DNA of 29,065 bases from Nemertoderma westbladi (taxonomy: Eukaryota > Xenacoelomorpha > Nemertodermatida > Nemertodermatidae): positions 1 to 29,065 of the forward strand of contig JAUCBJ010002361.1 in the NCBI GenBank assembly GCA_032718475.1. Direction: 5' to 3'. The number at the start of each line of letters is the position of its first letter. Positions within the stretch are counted from its first letter, which is position 1. The position numbers were made by a program, and so were the translations under genes. Under the pieces are notes generated by a model. It was given only the letters and a program-made list of their open reading frames with translations. It did not search any database and was not told the DNA's origin. Below, piece after piece: positions 1 through 11,068 of this stretch.

Positions 1-1437
1 CTAGTGACGGGCCTAGCGGCCCGATAAGGAACCGACTTTTTATTTTATTAAATAAAAGAGACAACGAGAATTAGTTTAGAACTAATAATTATCTAAAAAT
101 ACAATCATATTTCATACAATAATTATTAATAAATTCGATCTATTATTAGTTGCTCAATTCTAGAACAAAATTGACCTGCAACTAGTGAAGACCTCGTTTT
201 GGAATTTCGAAAACACGCTGGTGCGATGCGCGATATCGTGTTTAGTTTATAAATTGAAAACTCCATCAGTTCATGTGCAACCAGTAATAAGAAATCGCGA
301 TAAATGTAATTAAATAAAAATCATTCTAGAAAAATTTTCCTCAAAAAGTATGAAGTCTTGGCATTGGTGACGCGAAACTAGGCTAGTGAGATTCAGGATA
401 TTGTGTTTAATATAAAAATCGAAAACGCTATCGAATTCCGTAAAGGCGTTAATAAAATACTGCAACTTTTTTGAAATTTGTAAAATTCTAGAACTAGAAA
501 AAATTAATTTTTGAACGGCGTTGTTTGGGGTTTCGAAACATGGATAGGCTGAAAGAGGACATCGAATTAAGTTGAAAAATGAAAACCCCATCGAATTTGG
601 ACAAAGCGTTCCGGAGTTATAGCAGATCGAAAAAAATTGACCCCCCCCCCAGTCGCCAAAAATTTACAGTAATTTAAAATTTTGCAAAAAAACTTTTTTG
701 CGTTATTTTTGATGGCGAATCGATTGGCAGTACTGGCTACGAAAAATTTTTTTTTGAAATTTTTGGTCAGAAAAAAAAACATTGAAAAAGTTTATTTTTA
801 AAAAGGTTTCATGTCTTTGCCTACTGTATGGTCAGAGAATGATCCAACTCTGTAACTTGGCAATCGCTCAAATCCATTCAGCTGAATGGCACAGTAGAGT
901 AAACTAAAGTAAATTCCCTATACAATGTTCTGAAGGGGAGACTGACAGAGAGTAATCCAACAATAAAACATTTTGCAATAATGTTGGCATTAATGTAGCC
1001 AACTCTCTGTGTACGTAACAGTCATTCAGCTTACATTAACAGAGGGAGAAACTTGGTTACTCAACTAGAATGCATTGGGAAGAGTTGTTCAGCTGAGGCA
1101 ATAATAGATTTCAAACTAAACCAACCAGTTTATATTTGCTTTGACAGGGCCTAAACAAACAGTATGGGTGTACTGAGTACAATAATCTTGGCAACCTCAT
1201 CGATTTATACTAAGCCTTGTGTAGAAATCCATTACATAAGCCATTTTTCATCAGGACACCAGCTGTTATTGGTGTTATTTTACCATTGCGCCTATGGCGT
1301 TTTTTCGTTTATGTTTATTTTTCGAGCCCACGGCTCATGGACGAAATAGCCGATCACGCCAGGGACCTTAGAATCCGGTCAGCCAGCCGCTGTGAAAATT
1401 TCAACAAAATCGTTAGAGTAGTTTTGGCTGTAGATCA

Positions 1438-1494
<57 letters not shown>

Positions 1495-1539
1495 TCAGCC
1501 ACGAGCAATTCTTACAGTAATGAACCTCTCGGTTCCTAA
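1..1539 (-). mobile_element. E1: HINE/Helentron-like non-autonomous element, GGAACCG type
   Basis: On the minus strand it starts TTAGGAACCG (5' hairpin GAACC-GAGA-GGTTC near 1526) and ends with hairpin CGGGCC-GCTA-GGCCCG, then TCA and CTAG (1-4). Inside are a long CAGC/CAGT tetranucleotide run, a unique region containing the 16-bp palindrome CCATTCAGCTGAATGG (874-889), a poly-C/G run near 641-650, and three related ~165-bp core repeats. Subterminal inverted repeats plus a 3' hairpin before CTAG are the known hallmarks of Helitron/Helentron elements. No Rep or helicase frame is present, so it is non-autonomous. Its 93-aa and 61-aa open frames recur in sister copies but are probably not genes. 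It may begin exactly at the window edge. Confidence 0.8.
1433..1500. repeat. Tetranucleotide run (AGCC/AGTC) in E1
   Basis: About 16 copies of AGCC with AGTC variants. The same tract, as CTGG/CTGA on the opposite strand, follows the 5' end of the other GGAACCG-type elements and E4, with copy number differing between them (for example about 8 in E8 and 2-3 in E9 and E10). A 5'-proximal microsatellite is typical of HINE elements. It accounts for the Ser-Gln-Pro-Ala repeat in one open frame here. Confidence 0.9.
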
Positions 1540-1588
1540 CTAGTGACGGGCCTAGCGGCCCGATAAGGAACCGACTTTTTATTTTAAA
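1540..1588 (-). mobile_element. 49-bp 3'-end stub of a GGAACCG-type element
   Basis: The last 49 bp of an element (hairpin, CTAG and subterminal GTCGGTTCC), cut off where E2 begins. Its sequence is identical to the 49-bp remainder of E5 at 8064-8112. Both therefore look like the 3' remnant of an outer element interrupted at the same position. The rest of this outer element is not seen on the other side of E2. Confidence 0.75.
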
Positions 1589-2896
1589 CTAGTGACGGGC
1601 CTAGCGGCCCGATAAGGAACCGACTTTTTATTTTAAATAAAAGAGACAACGAGAATTAGTATAGAACTAATAATTATGTAAAAATACAATCATATTTCAT
1701 ACAATAATTATTAATAATTTCGATCTATTATTAGTTGCTCAATTCTAGAACAAAATCGACCTGCAACTAGTGAAGACCTCGTTTTGGAATTTCGAAACCA
1801 CGCTGGTGCGATGCGCGATATCGTGTTTAGTTAATAAATTGAAAACTCCATCAGTTCATGTGCAACCAGTAATAAGAAATCGCGATAAATGTAATTAAAT
1901 AAAAATTATTCTAGAAAAATTTTCCTCAAAAAGTATGAAGTCTTGGCATTGGTGACGCGAAACTAGGCTAGTGAGATTCAGGATATTGCGTTTAATATAA
2001 AAATAGAAAACGCAATCGAATTCCGTAAAGGCGTTAATAAAATACTGCAACTTTTTTGAAATTTGTAAAATTCTAGAACTAGAAAAAAATAATTTTTGAA
2101 CGGCGCTGTTTGGGGTTTCAAAACATGGATAGGCTGAAAGAGGACATCGAATTAAGTTGAAAAATAAAAACCCCATCGAATTTGGACAAAGCGTTCCGGA
2201 GTTATTGCGGATCGAAAAAAATTGACCCCCCCCAGTCGCCAAAAATTTACAGTAATTTAAAATTTTGCAAAAAAAATTTTTTGCGTTATTTTTGATGGCG
2301 AATCGATTGGCAGTACTGGCTACGAAAAATTTCTTTTTGAAATTTTTGGTCAGAAAAAAAAACATGGAAAAAGTATATTTTTAAAAAGATTTGTCTTTGC
2401 CTATGGTCAGAGAATGATCCAACTCTGTAACTTGGCAATCGCTCAAATCCATTCAGCTGAATGGCACAGTAGAGTAAACTAAAGTAAATTCCCTATAGAA
2501 TGTTCTGAAGGGGAGACTGACAGAGAGTAATCAAACAATAAAACATTTTGCAATAATGTTGGCATTAATGTAGCCAACACACTGTGTACCTAAGTCATTC
2601 AGCTTACATTAGCAGATGAGATATTCCCATACAATGCATTGGGAAGAGTAATTCAGCTGAGGCGATATTAGATTTCAAACTAAACCAACCAGTTAATATT
2701 TGCTTTGACAGAGAGTGGTGGCCTATACAAACAGTATGGGTGTACTGAGTATAATAATCTTGGCAACCTCATCGATTTATTACTAAGCCTTGTGTAGAAA
2801 TGCATTACATAAGCCATTTTTCACCAGGACACCAGCTGTTATTGGTGTTATTTTACCATTGCGCCTATGGCGTTTTTTCGTTTATATCTATTTTTC
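1589..2896 (-). mobile_element. E2: HINE-like element, 5' end lost at the inversion junction
   Basis: GGAACCG-family copy whose 3' CTAG is at 1589-1592. It contains the three core repeats, the poly-C/G run and the unique region. It stops inside the conserved segment after CGCCATAGGCG, at TTTTTCGA, where other copies continue into GCCCACGGCTC. It lacks the 5' hairpin and tetranucleotide run, about 180-230 bp. Beyond this point the sequence switches to E3 in the opposite orientation, with about 2 bp of microhomology (GA). Confidence 0.8.
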
Positions 2897-4384
2897 GAAC
2901 CGAGAGGTTCATTACTGTAAGAATTGTTTGCTGATTGATTGACTGGCTGACTGACTGATCTACAGCCAAAACTACTCTAACGATTTTGATGAAATTTTCA
3001 CAGCGGCTAGATACCGCGATTCTAAGGTCCCTGGTATGTTCCGCTATTTCGTCCATGAGCCGTGGGCTCGAAAAATAGACATAAACGAAAAAACGCCATA
3101 GGCGCAATGGTAAAATAACACCAATGACAGCTGGTGTCGTGATGAAAAATGGCTTATGTAATGCATTTCTACACAAGGCTTAGTATAAATCGATGAGGTT
3201 GCCAAGATTATTGTACTTAGTACACCCATACTGTTTGTTTAGGCCCTGCACTCTCTGTCAAAGCAAACATTAAATGGTGGTTGGTTTAGTTTGAAATCTA
3301 TTATCGCCTCAGCTGAATTACTCTTCCCAATGCATTCTATGAGAATATCTCACTCTGCTAATGTAAGCTGAATGACAGTTACGTAGACAGTGAGTTGGCT
3401 ACATTAATGCAACATTATTGCAAAATGTTTTATTGGTTGGATTACTCTCTGTCAGTCTCCCCTTCAGAACATTGTATAGGGAATTTACTTTAGTTTACTC
3501 TAATGTGCCATTCAGCTGAATGGATTTGAGCGATTGCCAAGTTACAGAGTTGGATCATTCTCTGACCATAGGCAAAGACATCAAATCTTTTTAAAAATAT
3601 ACTTTTTCTGTTTTTTTTTCTGACCAAAAATTTCAAAAAAAAATTTTTCGTAGCCAGTACTGCCAATCGATTCGCCATCAAAAATAACGCAAAAAATTTT
3701 TTTTGCAAAATTTTAAATTACTGTAAATTTTTGGCGACTGGGGGGGGTCCATTTTTTTCGATCCGCTATAACTCCGGAACGCTTTGTCCAAATTCGATGG
3801 GGTTTTCATTTTTCAACTTAATTCGATGTCCTCTTTCAGCCTATCCATGTTTCCAAACCCCAAACAGCGCCGTTCAAAAATTAATTTTTTCCAGTTCTAG
3901 AATTTTACAAATTTCAAAAAAGTTGCAGTATTTTATTAACGCCTTTACGAAATTTGATAGCGTTTTCGATTTTTATATTAAACGCAATATCCTGAATCTC
4001 ACTAGCCTAGTTTCGCGTCACCAATGCCAAGACTTCATACTTTTTGAGGTAAATTTTTCTAGAATAATTTTTATTTAATTACATTTATCGCGATTTCTTA
4101 TTACTGGTTGCACATGAATTGATGGAGTTATCAATTTATTAACTAAACACGATATCGCGCATCGCACCAGCGTGGTTTCGAAATTCCAAAACGAGTTCTT
4201 CACTAGTTGCAGGTCGATTTTGTTCTAGAATTGAGCAACTAATAATAGATCGAATTTATTAATAATTATTGTATGAAATGTGATTGTATTTTTACATAAT
4301 TATTAGTTCTATACTAATTCTCGTTGTCTCTTTTATTTAAAATAAAAAGTCGGTTCCTTATCGGGCCGCTAGGCCCGTCACTAG
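2897..4384 (+). mobile_element. E3: HINE-like element, first plus-strand copy
   Basis: Starts at GAACCGAGAGG, lacking only the leading TTAG, and runs to CTAG at 4381-4384. It has the tetranucleotide run (2933-2960), CGCCATAGGCG segment, 16-bp palindrome (3508-3523), poly-G run (~3742), three core repeats and 3' hairpin CGGGCC-GCTA-GGCCCG. From 3068 onward it is the inverted counterpart of E2, giving arms of about 1.3 kb with a 169-bp spacer. Confidence 0.82.
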
Positions 4385-5479
4385 TTAGCAAGTCGTTAGA
4401 CTTGATTACTGTAAGAATTGTTTGCTGATTGACTGGCTGGCTGACTGACTGGCTGATCTACAGCCAAAACTACTCTAACGATTTTGATGAAATTTTCACA
4501 GCATCTAGATACCGCGATTCTAAGGTCCCTGGCATGATCGGCTACTCCGTCCATAGCCTCTGGGCTCGAAAAATAGAGATAAACGAAAAAACGCCATAGG
4601 CGCAATGGTAAAATAACACCCATGACAGCTGGTGTCCTGATGAAAAATGGCTTATGTAATGCATTTCTACACAAGGCTTAGTATAAATCGATGAGGTTGC
4701 CAAGATTATTATACTTAGTACACTCATACTGTTTGTTTAGGCCCTACCAACCACTCTCTGGCAAAGCAAACATTAACTAGTTGGTTTGCTATTCTATAGG
4801 GAGCCACCTAACAAGGAAGTACATACAGTGCCAACTTTATAATCATTCACTGGGTTAGCCAGCTATTACAGCCTCAGCTGAATAACTCTTCCCAATGCTT
4901 TCTATGGCGATCTACAAGGTTACTCTCTCTTCTATGTTAATTGACGTGTAAGCTGATTGACAGTTAGTTACACAGTGTGTTGGGTACTATTGGATTGCAC
5001 TGTATTTATAATAATAATTGTTTTATTTTTAAATCTTTCGGCCAACATTAATTCTGTGGAGGCAGTATGCTTATAAGGTGGAATGTTTACTCAGCCTCAT
5101 ACTGATACTCTGTAAGGCTAACACTAACATTATAGTTTGAAATATATATATCACTGCTTATTATCTGTATCAAGTTACACACTGTGGCATTCTAAATGTT
5201 TTATACTGTAGGTGATTGACATTAGTGCAAGCTGAATGACTGTTAGTTCCTTCAGACCATAAGCAAACATTAACATTGTTGAGGGAATTTAGTTTAGTTC
5301 ACTCTACTGTGCCATTCAACTGAATGAATTTGAGCAATTGCCAAATTACAGAGTGGGATCTCTCTCTGACCATAGGTAAATAGCACTTCCATTCTGACCA
5401 TAGGTAAACATTGTTGAGGGAATTTACATTTGATTGATGACTTCCGACTTGCTTAACGGCGTCTTGACGCCGTCTCTAG
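4385..5479 (+). mobile_element. E4: HINE-like element, CAAGTCG end type, short subfamily
   Basis: Begins TTAGCAAGTCG with 5' hairpin CAAGTC-GTTA-GACTTG (4389-4404). The subterminal inverted repeat AGCAAGTCG (4387-4395) pairs with CGACTTGCT (5445-5453). The 3' hairpin is ACGGCG-TCTTGA-CGCCGT (5456-5473), followed by CT and CTAG (5476-5479). At 1,095 bp it lacks the core repeats. Its first ~350 bp resemble GGAACCG elements and the remainder resembles E6, so it is a hybrid of the two subfamilies. Confidence 0.78.
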
Positions 5480-6923
5480 TTAGGAACCGAGAGGTTCATT
5501 ACTGTAAGAATTGTTAGCTGACTGGCTGGCTGGCTGATCTACAGCCAAAACTACTCTAACGATTTTGATGAAATTTTCACAGCATCTAGATACCGCGATT
5601 CTAAGGTCCCTGGCATGATCGGCTACTCCGTCCATAGCCTCTGGGCTCGAAAAATAGACATAAACGAAAAAACGCCATAGGCGCAATGGTAAAATAACAC
5701 CAATGACAGCTGGTGTCCTGCTGAAAAATGGCTTATGTAATGGATTTCTACACAAGGCTTAGTATAAATCGATGAGGTTGCCAAGATTATTGTACTCAGT
5801 ACATCCATACTGTTTGTTTAGGCCCTGCACTCTCTGTCAAAGCAAACATTATTAACTGGTTGGTTTAGTTTGAAATCTAATATCGCCTCAGCTGAATTAC
5901 TCTTCCCAATGCGTTCTATGCGAATATCTCACTCTGCTAATGTAAGCTGAATGACTTAAGTACACAGTGTGTTGGCTACATTAATGCCAACATTATTGCA
6001 AAATGTTGGCGTACAATTTTATGGTTGGAATACTCTCTGCCAGTCTCCCCTTCAGAACATTGTATAGGGAATTTACTTTAGTTTACTCTACTGTGCCATT
6101 CAGCTGAATGGATTTGAGCGATTGCCAAGTACAGAGTTGGATCATTCTCTGACCATAGGCAAAGACATCAAATCTTTTTAAAAATATACTTTTTCCATGT
6201 TTTTTTTCTGACCAAAAATTTCAAAAAAAAATTTTCGTAGCCAGTACTGCCAATCGATTCGCCATCAAAAATAACGCAAAAAATTTTTTTTGCAAAATTT
6301 TAAATTACTGTAAATTTTTGGCGACTGGGGGGGGGTAAATTTTTTTCGATCCGCTATAACTCCTGAACGCTTTGTCCAAATTCGATGGGGTTTTCATTTT
6401 TAAACTTAATTCGATGTCCTCTTTCAGCCTATCCATGTTTTGAAACCCCAAACAGCGCCGTTCAAAAATTATTTTTTTCTAGTTCTAGAATTTTACAAAT
6501 TTCAAAAAAGTTGCAGTATTTTATTAACGCCTTTACGGAATTCGATAGCGTTTTCGATTTTTATATTAAACGCAATATCCTGAATCTCACTAGCCTAGTT
6601 TCGCGTCACCAATGCCAAGACTTCATACTTTTTGAGGAAAATTTTTCTAGAATAATTTTTAATTAATTACATTTATAGTGATTTCTTATTACTGGTTGCA
6701 CATGAATTGATGGAGTTTTCACTTTATTAACTAAACACGATATCGCGCATCGCACCAGCGTGGTTTCGAAATTCCAAAACGAGGTCTTCACTAGTTGCAG
6801 GTCGATTTTGTTCTAGAATTGAACAACTAATAATAGATCGAATTTATTAATAATTATTGTATGAAATATGATTGTATTTTTACATAAATATTAGTTCTAT
6901 ACGAATTCTCGTTGTCTCTTTTA

Positions 6924-8063
6924 TTAGCAAGTCGTAAGACTTGATTACTGTAAGAAAAAAAAGCTACTGACTACTGACTACTGACTACTGACTACTGGCT
7001 ACTGACCTAGAGCAAAAACGGCTCTAACGATTTTGATGAAATTTTGCATGGACCATGAAAATGGATTTCTAAGGGTACTTGTGAAATCGCGGTTTAAATT
7101 GAAACATCTCAACTTGTTTTATTTCGAAAAATAGCCCCAAAACACTAAAATTGCCATAGGCGCAATGATAAAACACCAGCTGGCACTCATGAAAAATGTA
7201 TAGAGATGGCCTGGTAATGCATTCAATAGGAAGGCCAACTAACAAAGAAGTACTTTCTCTGCCAAGTTTTATTATCACTCTACTATACAACCCAGACAGT
7301 AAGCAAACATTAATTTGTTTAACTGGCTATTACAGTTTCAGCTGAATAACTCTTCCCAATGCATCCTTGCTATGTTAATTAATTGGCGTGCAAGCTAAAT
7401 GACTGTTAGTTAAACAGTGTGTTGGCTACACAGTGTATTGTACTATGCTCTCATCGCATTATTGTTTTATTTGGAAATCTTTGTGCCAACATTAATACTG
7501 TGGAGGCTGTATGCTTATAAGGCTGAATATTTACTCAGCCTCAAAATGATTCTCCATAAGGCTAACATTATTGTTTGAAATATAAAAATCTGTTATAATA
7601 ATAATATAATGTTATATTTAATTAATATCGTGGTTTACATTGAACAGTGTAAATTGTTAATCGCGGTTTACATTGAAACATCTCAACTTGTTTTATTTAT
7701 TACAAAAATAAGAACGAATTTGTCTTATCACTTCTTGTGCGCGATTGTATTGAATTCATGACAACTGCTGTTATTGTTATTAATCAATTGACACCTCGAC
7801 TCCTCTCTGAGACTCCGACTACTCTATCCGATAGAATAAAATAATCATTTCGCTAACTGCTATCTATCTTCTATAATCACAACAGCTTTTATAATTCATT
7901 AGATGATTACAACATAATAATTATAGTTTGAAGTTGTCTAGAAAAATTTTTGTACACCACCGGGACTACGCCCACGCTAATTTATCAGATAGAACAAAAA
8001 GCGTTTACTTGATTCGTACTGTCTCCTACGACTTGCTTCACGGGCCGCTAGGCCCGTCTCTAG
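6924..8063 (+). mobile_element. E6: nested HINE-like element, CAAGTCG end type
   Basis: Inserted in E5, 1,140 bp. It starts TTAGCAAGTCGTA with hairpin CAAGTC-GTAA-GACTTG. Subterminal repeat AGCAAGTCGTA (6926-6936) has an 11-bp perfect partner TACGACTTGCT (8027-8037). The 3' hairpin is CGGGCC-GCTA-GGCCCG, then TCT and CTAG, so CAAGTCG-type ends are combined with the hairpin found in the GGAACCG type. A heptamer run replaces the tetramer run and core repeats are absent. The GCGGTTTACATTGAA phrase occurs twice near 7630-7675. Boundaries could shift by one T (6925-8064). Confidence 0.8.
6964..7008. repeat. CTACTGA heptamer run in E6
   Basis: About six tandem copies of CTACTGA (one CTACTGG variant), where the other elements carry a CTGG/CTGA tetramer. 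A heptamer can arise from CTGA plus an inserted CTA, so this is a subfamily-specific version of the same module. Confidence 0.85.
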
Positions 8064-8112
8064 TTTAAAATAAAAAGTCGGTTCCTTATCGGGCCGCTAG
8101 GCCCGTCACTAG

Positions 8113-9589
8113 TTAGGAACCGAGAGGTTCATTACTGTAAGAATTGCTCGTGGCTGACTGGCTGGCTGATCTACAGCCAAAACTACTCTAACGATTTTGA
8201 TGAAATTTTAACAGCATCTAGATACCGCGATTCTAAGGTCCCTGGCATGATCGGCTACTCCGTCCATAGCCTCTGGGCTCGAAAAATAGAGAACGAAAAA
8301 ACGCCATAGGCGCAATAGTAAAATAACACCAATGACAGCTGGTGTCCTGATGAAAAATGGCTTATGTAATGCATTTCTACACAAGGCTTAGTAATAAATC
8401 GATGAGGTTGCCAAGATTATTATACTCAGTACACCCATACTGTTTGTATAGGCCACCACTCTCTGTCAAAGCAAATATTAACTGGTTGCTTTAGTTTGAA
8501 ATCTAATATCGCCTCAGCTGAATTACTCTTCCCAATGCATTGTATGGGAATATCTCACTCTGCTAATGTAAGCTGAATGACTGTTACTTACACAGTGAGT
8601 TGGCTACATTAATGCCAACATTATTGCAAAATGTTTTATTGTTGGATTACTCTCTGTCAGTCACCCCTTCAGAACATTGTATAGGGAACTTACTTTAGTT
8701 TACTCTACTGTGCCATTCAGCTGAATGGATTGGAGCGATTGCCAAGTTACAGAGTTGGATCATTCTCTGACCATAGGCAAAGACATCAAATGTTTTTAAA
8801 AATATACTTTTTCCATGTTTTTTTTTCTGACCAAAAATTTCAAAAAAAAATTTTTCGTAGCCAGTACTGCCAATCGATTCGCCATCAAAAATAACGCAAA
8901 AAATTTTTTTTGCAAAATTTTAAATTACTGTAAATTTTTGGCGACTGGGGGGGGTCAATTTTTTTCGATCCGCTATAACTCCGGAATGCTTTGTCCAAAT
9001 TCGATGGGGTTTTCATTTTTCAACTTAATTTGATGTCCTCTTTCAGCCTATCCATGTTTCCAAACCCCAAACAGCGCCGTTCAAAAATTAATTTTTTCCA
9101 GTTCTAGAATTTTACAAATTTCAAAAAAGTTGCAGTATTTTATTAACCCCTTTACGGAATTCGATAGCGTTTTCGATTTTTATATTAAACGCAATATCCT
9201 GAATCTCACTAGCCTAGTTTCGCGTCACCAACGCCAAGACTTCATACTTTTTGAGGAAAATTTTTCTAGAATAATTTTTATTTAATTACATTTATCGCGA
9301 TTTCTTATTACTGGTTGCACTTGAATTGATGGAGTTTTCAATTTATTAACTAAACACGATATCGCGCATCGCACCAGCGTGGTTTCGAAATTCCAAAACG
9401 AGGTCTTCACTAGTTGCAGGTCAATTTTGTTCTAGAATTGAGTAACTAATAATAGATCGAATTTATTTAATTATTGTATGAAATAAGATTGTATTTTTAC
9501 ATAATTATTAGTTCTATAATAATTCTCGTTGTCTCTTTTATTTGAAATAAAAAGTCGGTTCCTTATCGGGCCGCTAGGCCCGTCACTAG
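8113..9589 (+). mobile_element. E7: HINE-like element, GGAACCG type
   Basis: Complete 1,477-bp copy from TTAGGAACCG to CTAG (9586-9589), with the 5' hairpin, a short tetramer run, CGCCATAGGCG, the 16-bp palindrome, poly-G run (~8947), three core repeats and the 3' hairpin. It is head-to-tail with E5 and E8, with no spacer. Its first part shares the 'catctagataccgcg' variant with E4 and E5 rather than with E8-E11. Confidence 0.82.
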
Positions 9590-9632
9590 TTAGGAACCGA
9601 GAGGTTCATTACTGTAAGAATTGTTTGCTGAT

Positions 9633-9673
<41 letters not shown>

Positions 9674-10467
9674 AATCTACAGCCAAAACTACTCTAACGA
9701 TTTTGATGAAATTTTCACAGCGGCTAGATACCGCGATTCTAAGGTCCCTGGTATGTTCCGCTATTTCGTCCATGAGCCGTGGGCTCGAAAAATAGACATA
9801 AACGAAAAAACGCCATAGGCGCAATGGTAAAATAACACCAATGACAGCTGGTGTCCTCATGGAAAAATGGCTTATGTAATGCATTTCTACACAAGGCTTA
9901 GTATAAATCGATGAGGTTGCCAAGATTATTGTACTCAGTACACCCATACTGTTTGTTTAGGCCCTAGGACACTCTGTCAAAGCAAATATTAACTGGTTGG
10001 TTTAGTTAATAGCCTCAGCTGAATTACTCTTCCCAATGCATTCTATGCGAATATCTCCCTCTGCTAATGTAAGCTGAATGACTTTAGTACACAGTGTGTT
10101 GGCTACATTAATGCCAACATTATTGCAAAATGTTTTATTGTTGTATTACTCTCTGTCAGTCTCCCCTTCAGAACATTGTATAGGGAATTTACTTTAGTTT
10201 ACTCTACTGTGCCATTCAGCTGAATGGATTTGAGCGATTGCCAAGTACAGAGTTGGATCATTCTCTGACCATAGGCAAAGACATCAAATCTTTTTAAGAA
10301 TATACTTTTTCCATGTTTTTTTTTCTGACCAAAAATTTCAAAAAAAATTTTTCGTAGCCAGTACTGCCAATCGATTCGCCATCAAAAATAACGCAAAAAA
10401 ATTTTTTTGCAAAATTTTAAATTACTGTAAATTTTTGGCGACTGGGGGGGGTCAATTTTTTTCGATC

Positions 10468-10960
10468 CGCTATAACTCCGGAACGCTTTGTCCAAATTCG
10501 ATGGGGTTTTCATTTTTCAACTTAATTCGATGTCCTCTTTCAGCCTATCCATGTTTCGAAACCCCAAACAGCGCCGTTCAAAAATTATTTTTTTCTAGTT
10601 CTAGAATTTTACAAATTTCAAAAAAGTTGCAGTATTTTATTAATGCCTTTACGGAATTCGATAGCGTTTTCGATTTTTATATTAAACGCAATATCCTGAA
10701 TCTCACTAGCCTAGTTTCGCGTCACCAATGCCAAGATTTCATACTTTTTGAGGAAAATTTTTCTAGAATAATTTTTATTTAATTACATTTATCGCGATTT
10801 CTTATTACTGATTGCACATGAATTGATGGAGTTTTCAATTTATTAACTAAACACGATATCGCGCATCGCACCAGCGTGGTTTCGAAATTCCAAAACGAGG
10901 TCTTCACTAGTTGCAGGTCGATTTTGTTCTAGAATTGAGCAACTAATAATGGATCGAATT
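10468..10960 (+). repeat. Three ~165-bp core repeats inside E8
   Basis: Three diverged direct repeats start at about 10468, 10628 and 10794. Each has the order: TTATTAA/TATAAC-like start, GAATTCGAT (10494, 10654 and 10820 area), GTTTTCA/GTTTTCGA, an A/T block, TTTCGAAA or TTTCGCGT, then TTCTAGAATT. Spacing is 160 then about 166 bp. Equivalent triplets occur in E1-E3, E5, E7 and E9-E11. Bivalve pearl-type HINEs are known for tandem core repeats of similar length. Confidence 0.7.
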
Positions 10961-11068
10961 TATTAATAATTATTGTATGAAATATGATTGTATTTTTAGA
11001 TAATTATTAGTTCTATACTAATTCTCGTTGTCTCTTTTATTTAATAAAATAAAAAGTCGGTTCCTTAT

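Larger units (their letters stand above)
5480..8112 (+). mobile_element. E5: HINE-like element (GGAACCG type), interrupted by E6
   Basis: Two parts, 5480-6923 and 8064-8112, together make a complete 1,493-bp GGAACCG element. The left part has the 5' hairpin, tetranucleotide run, poly-G run (~6328) and three core repeats, ending CTCTTTTA. The right part resumes TTTAAAATAAAAAG and ends with the 3' hairpin and CTAG. Joining the flanks reproduces the uninterrupted sequence of E3, E9 and E10 exactly, with no target-site duplication. Confidence 0.82.

Noticed and set aside
3731-4078. Recurrent 93-115-aa open frame (MGFSFFNLIRCPLSAYP...) in most long array elements
   Set aside because: It overlaps the non-coding core repeats. 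Differences between copies mostly change the amino acid (N/S, I/F, H/R, E/V, C/R) and starts vary, which is not the pattern of a protein under selection. Frame preservation follows from copy similarity.
4396-4727. Recurrent 61-aa and 73-92-aa minus-strand frames (MGVLSTIILATSS..., MCRN.LHKPFF...)
   Set aside because: They overlap each other in different frames of the same conserved DNA, one runs into the microsatellite, and no start context or domain is recognisable.
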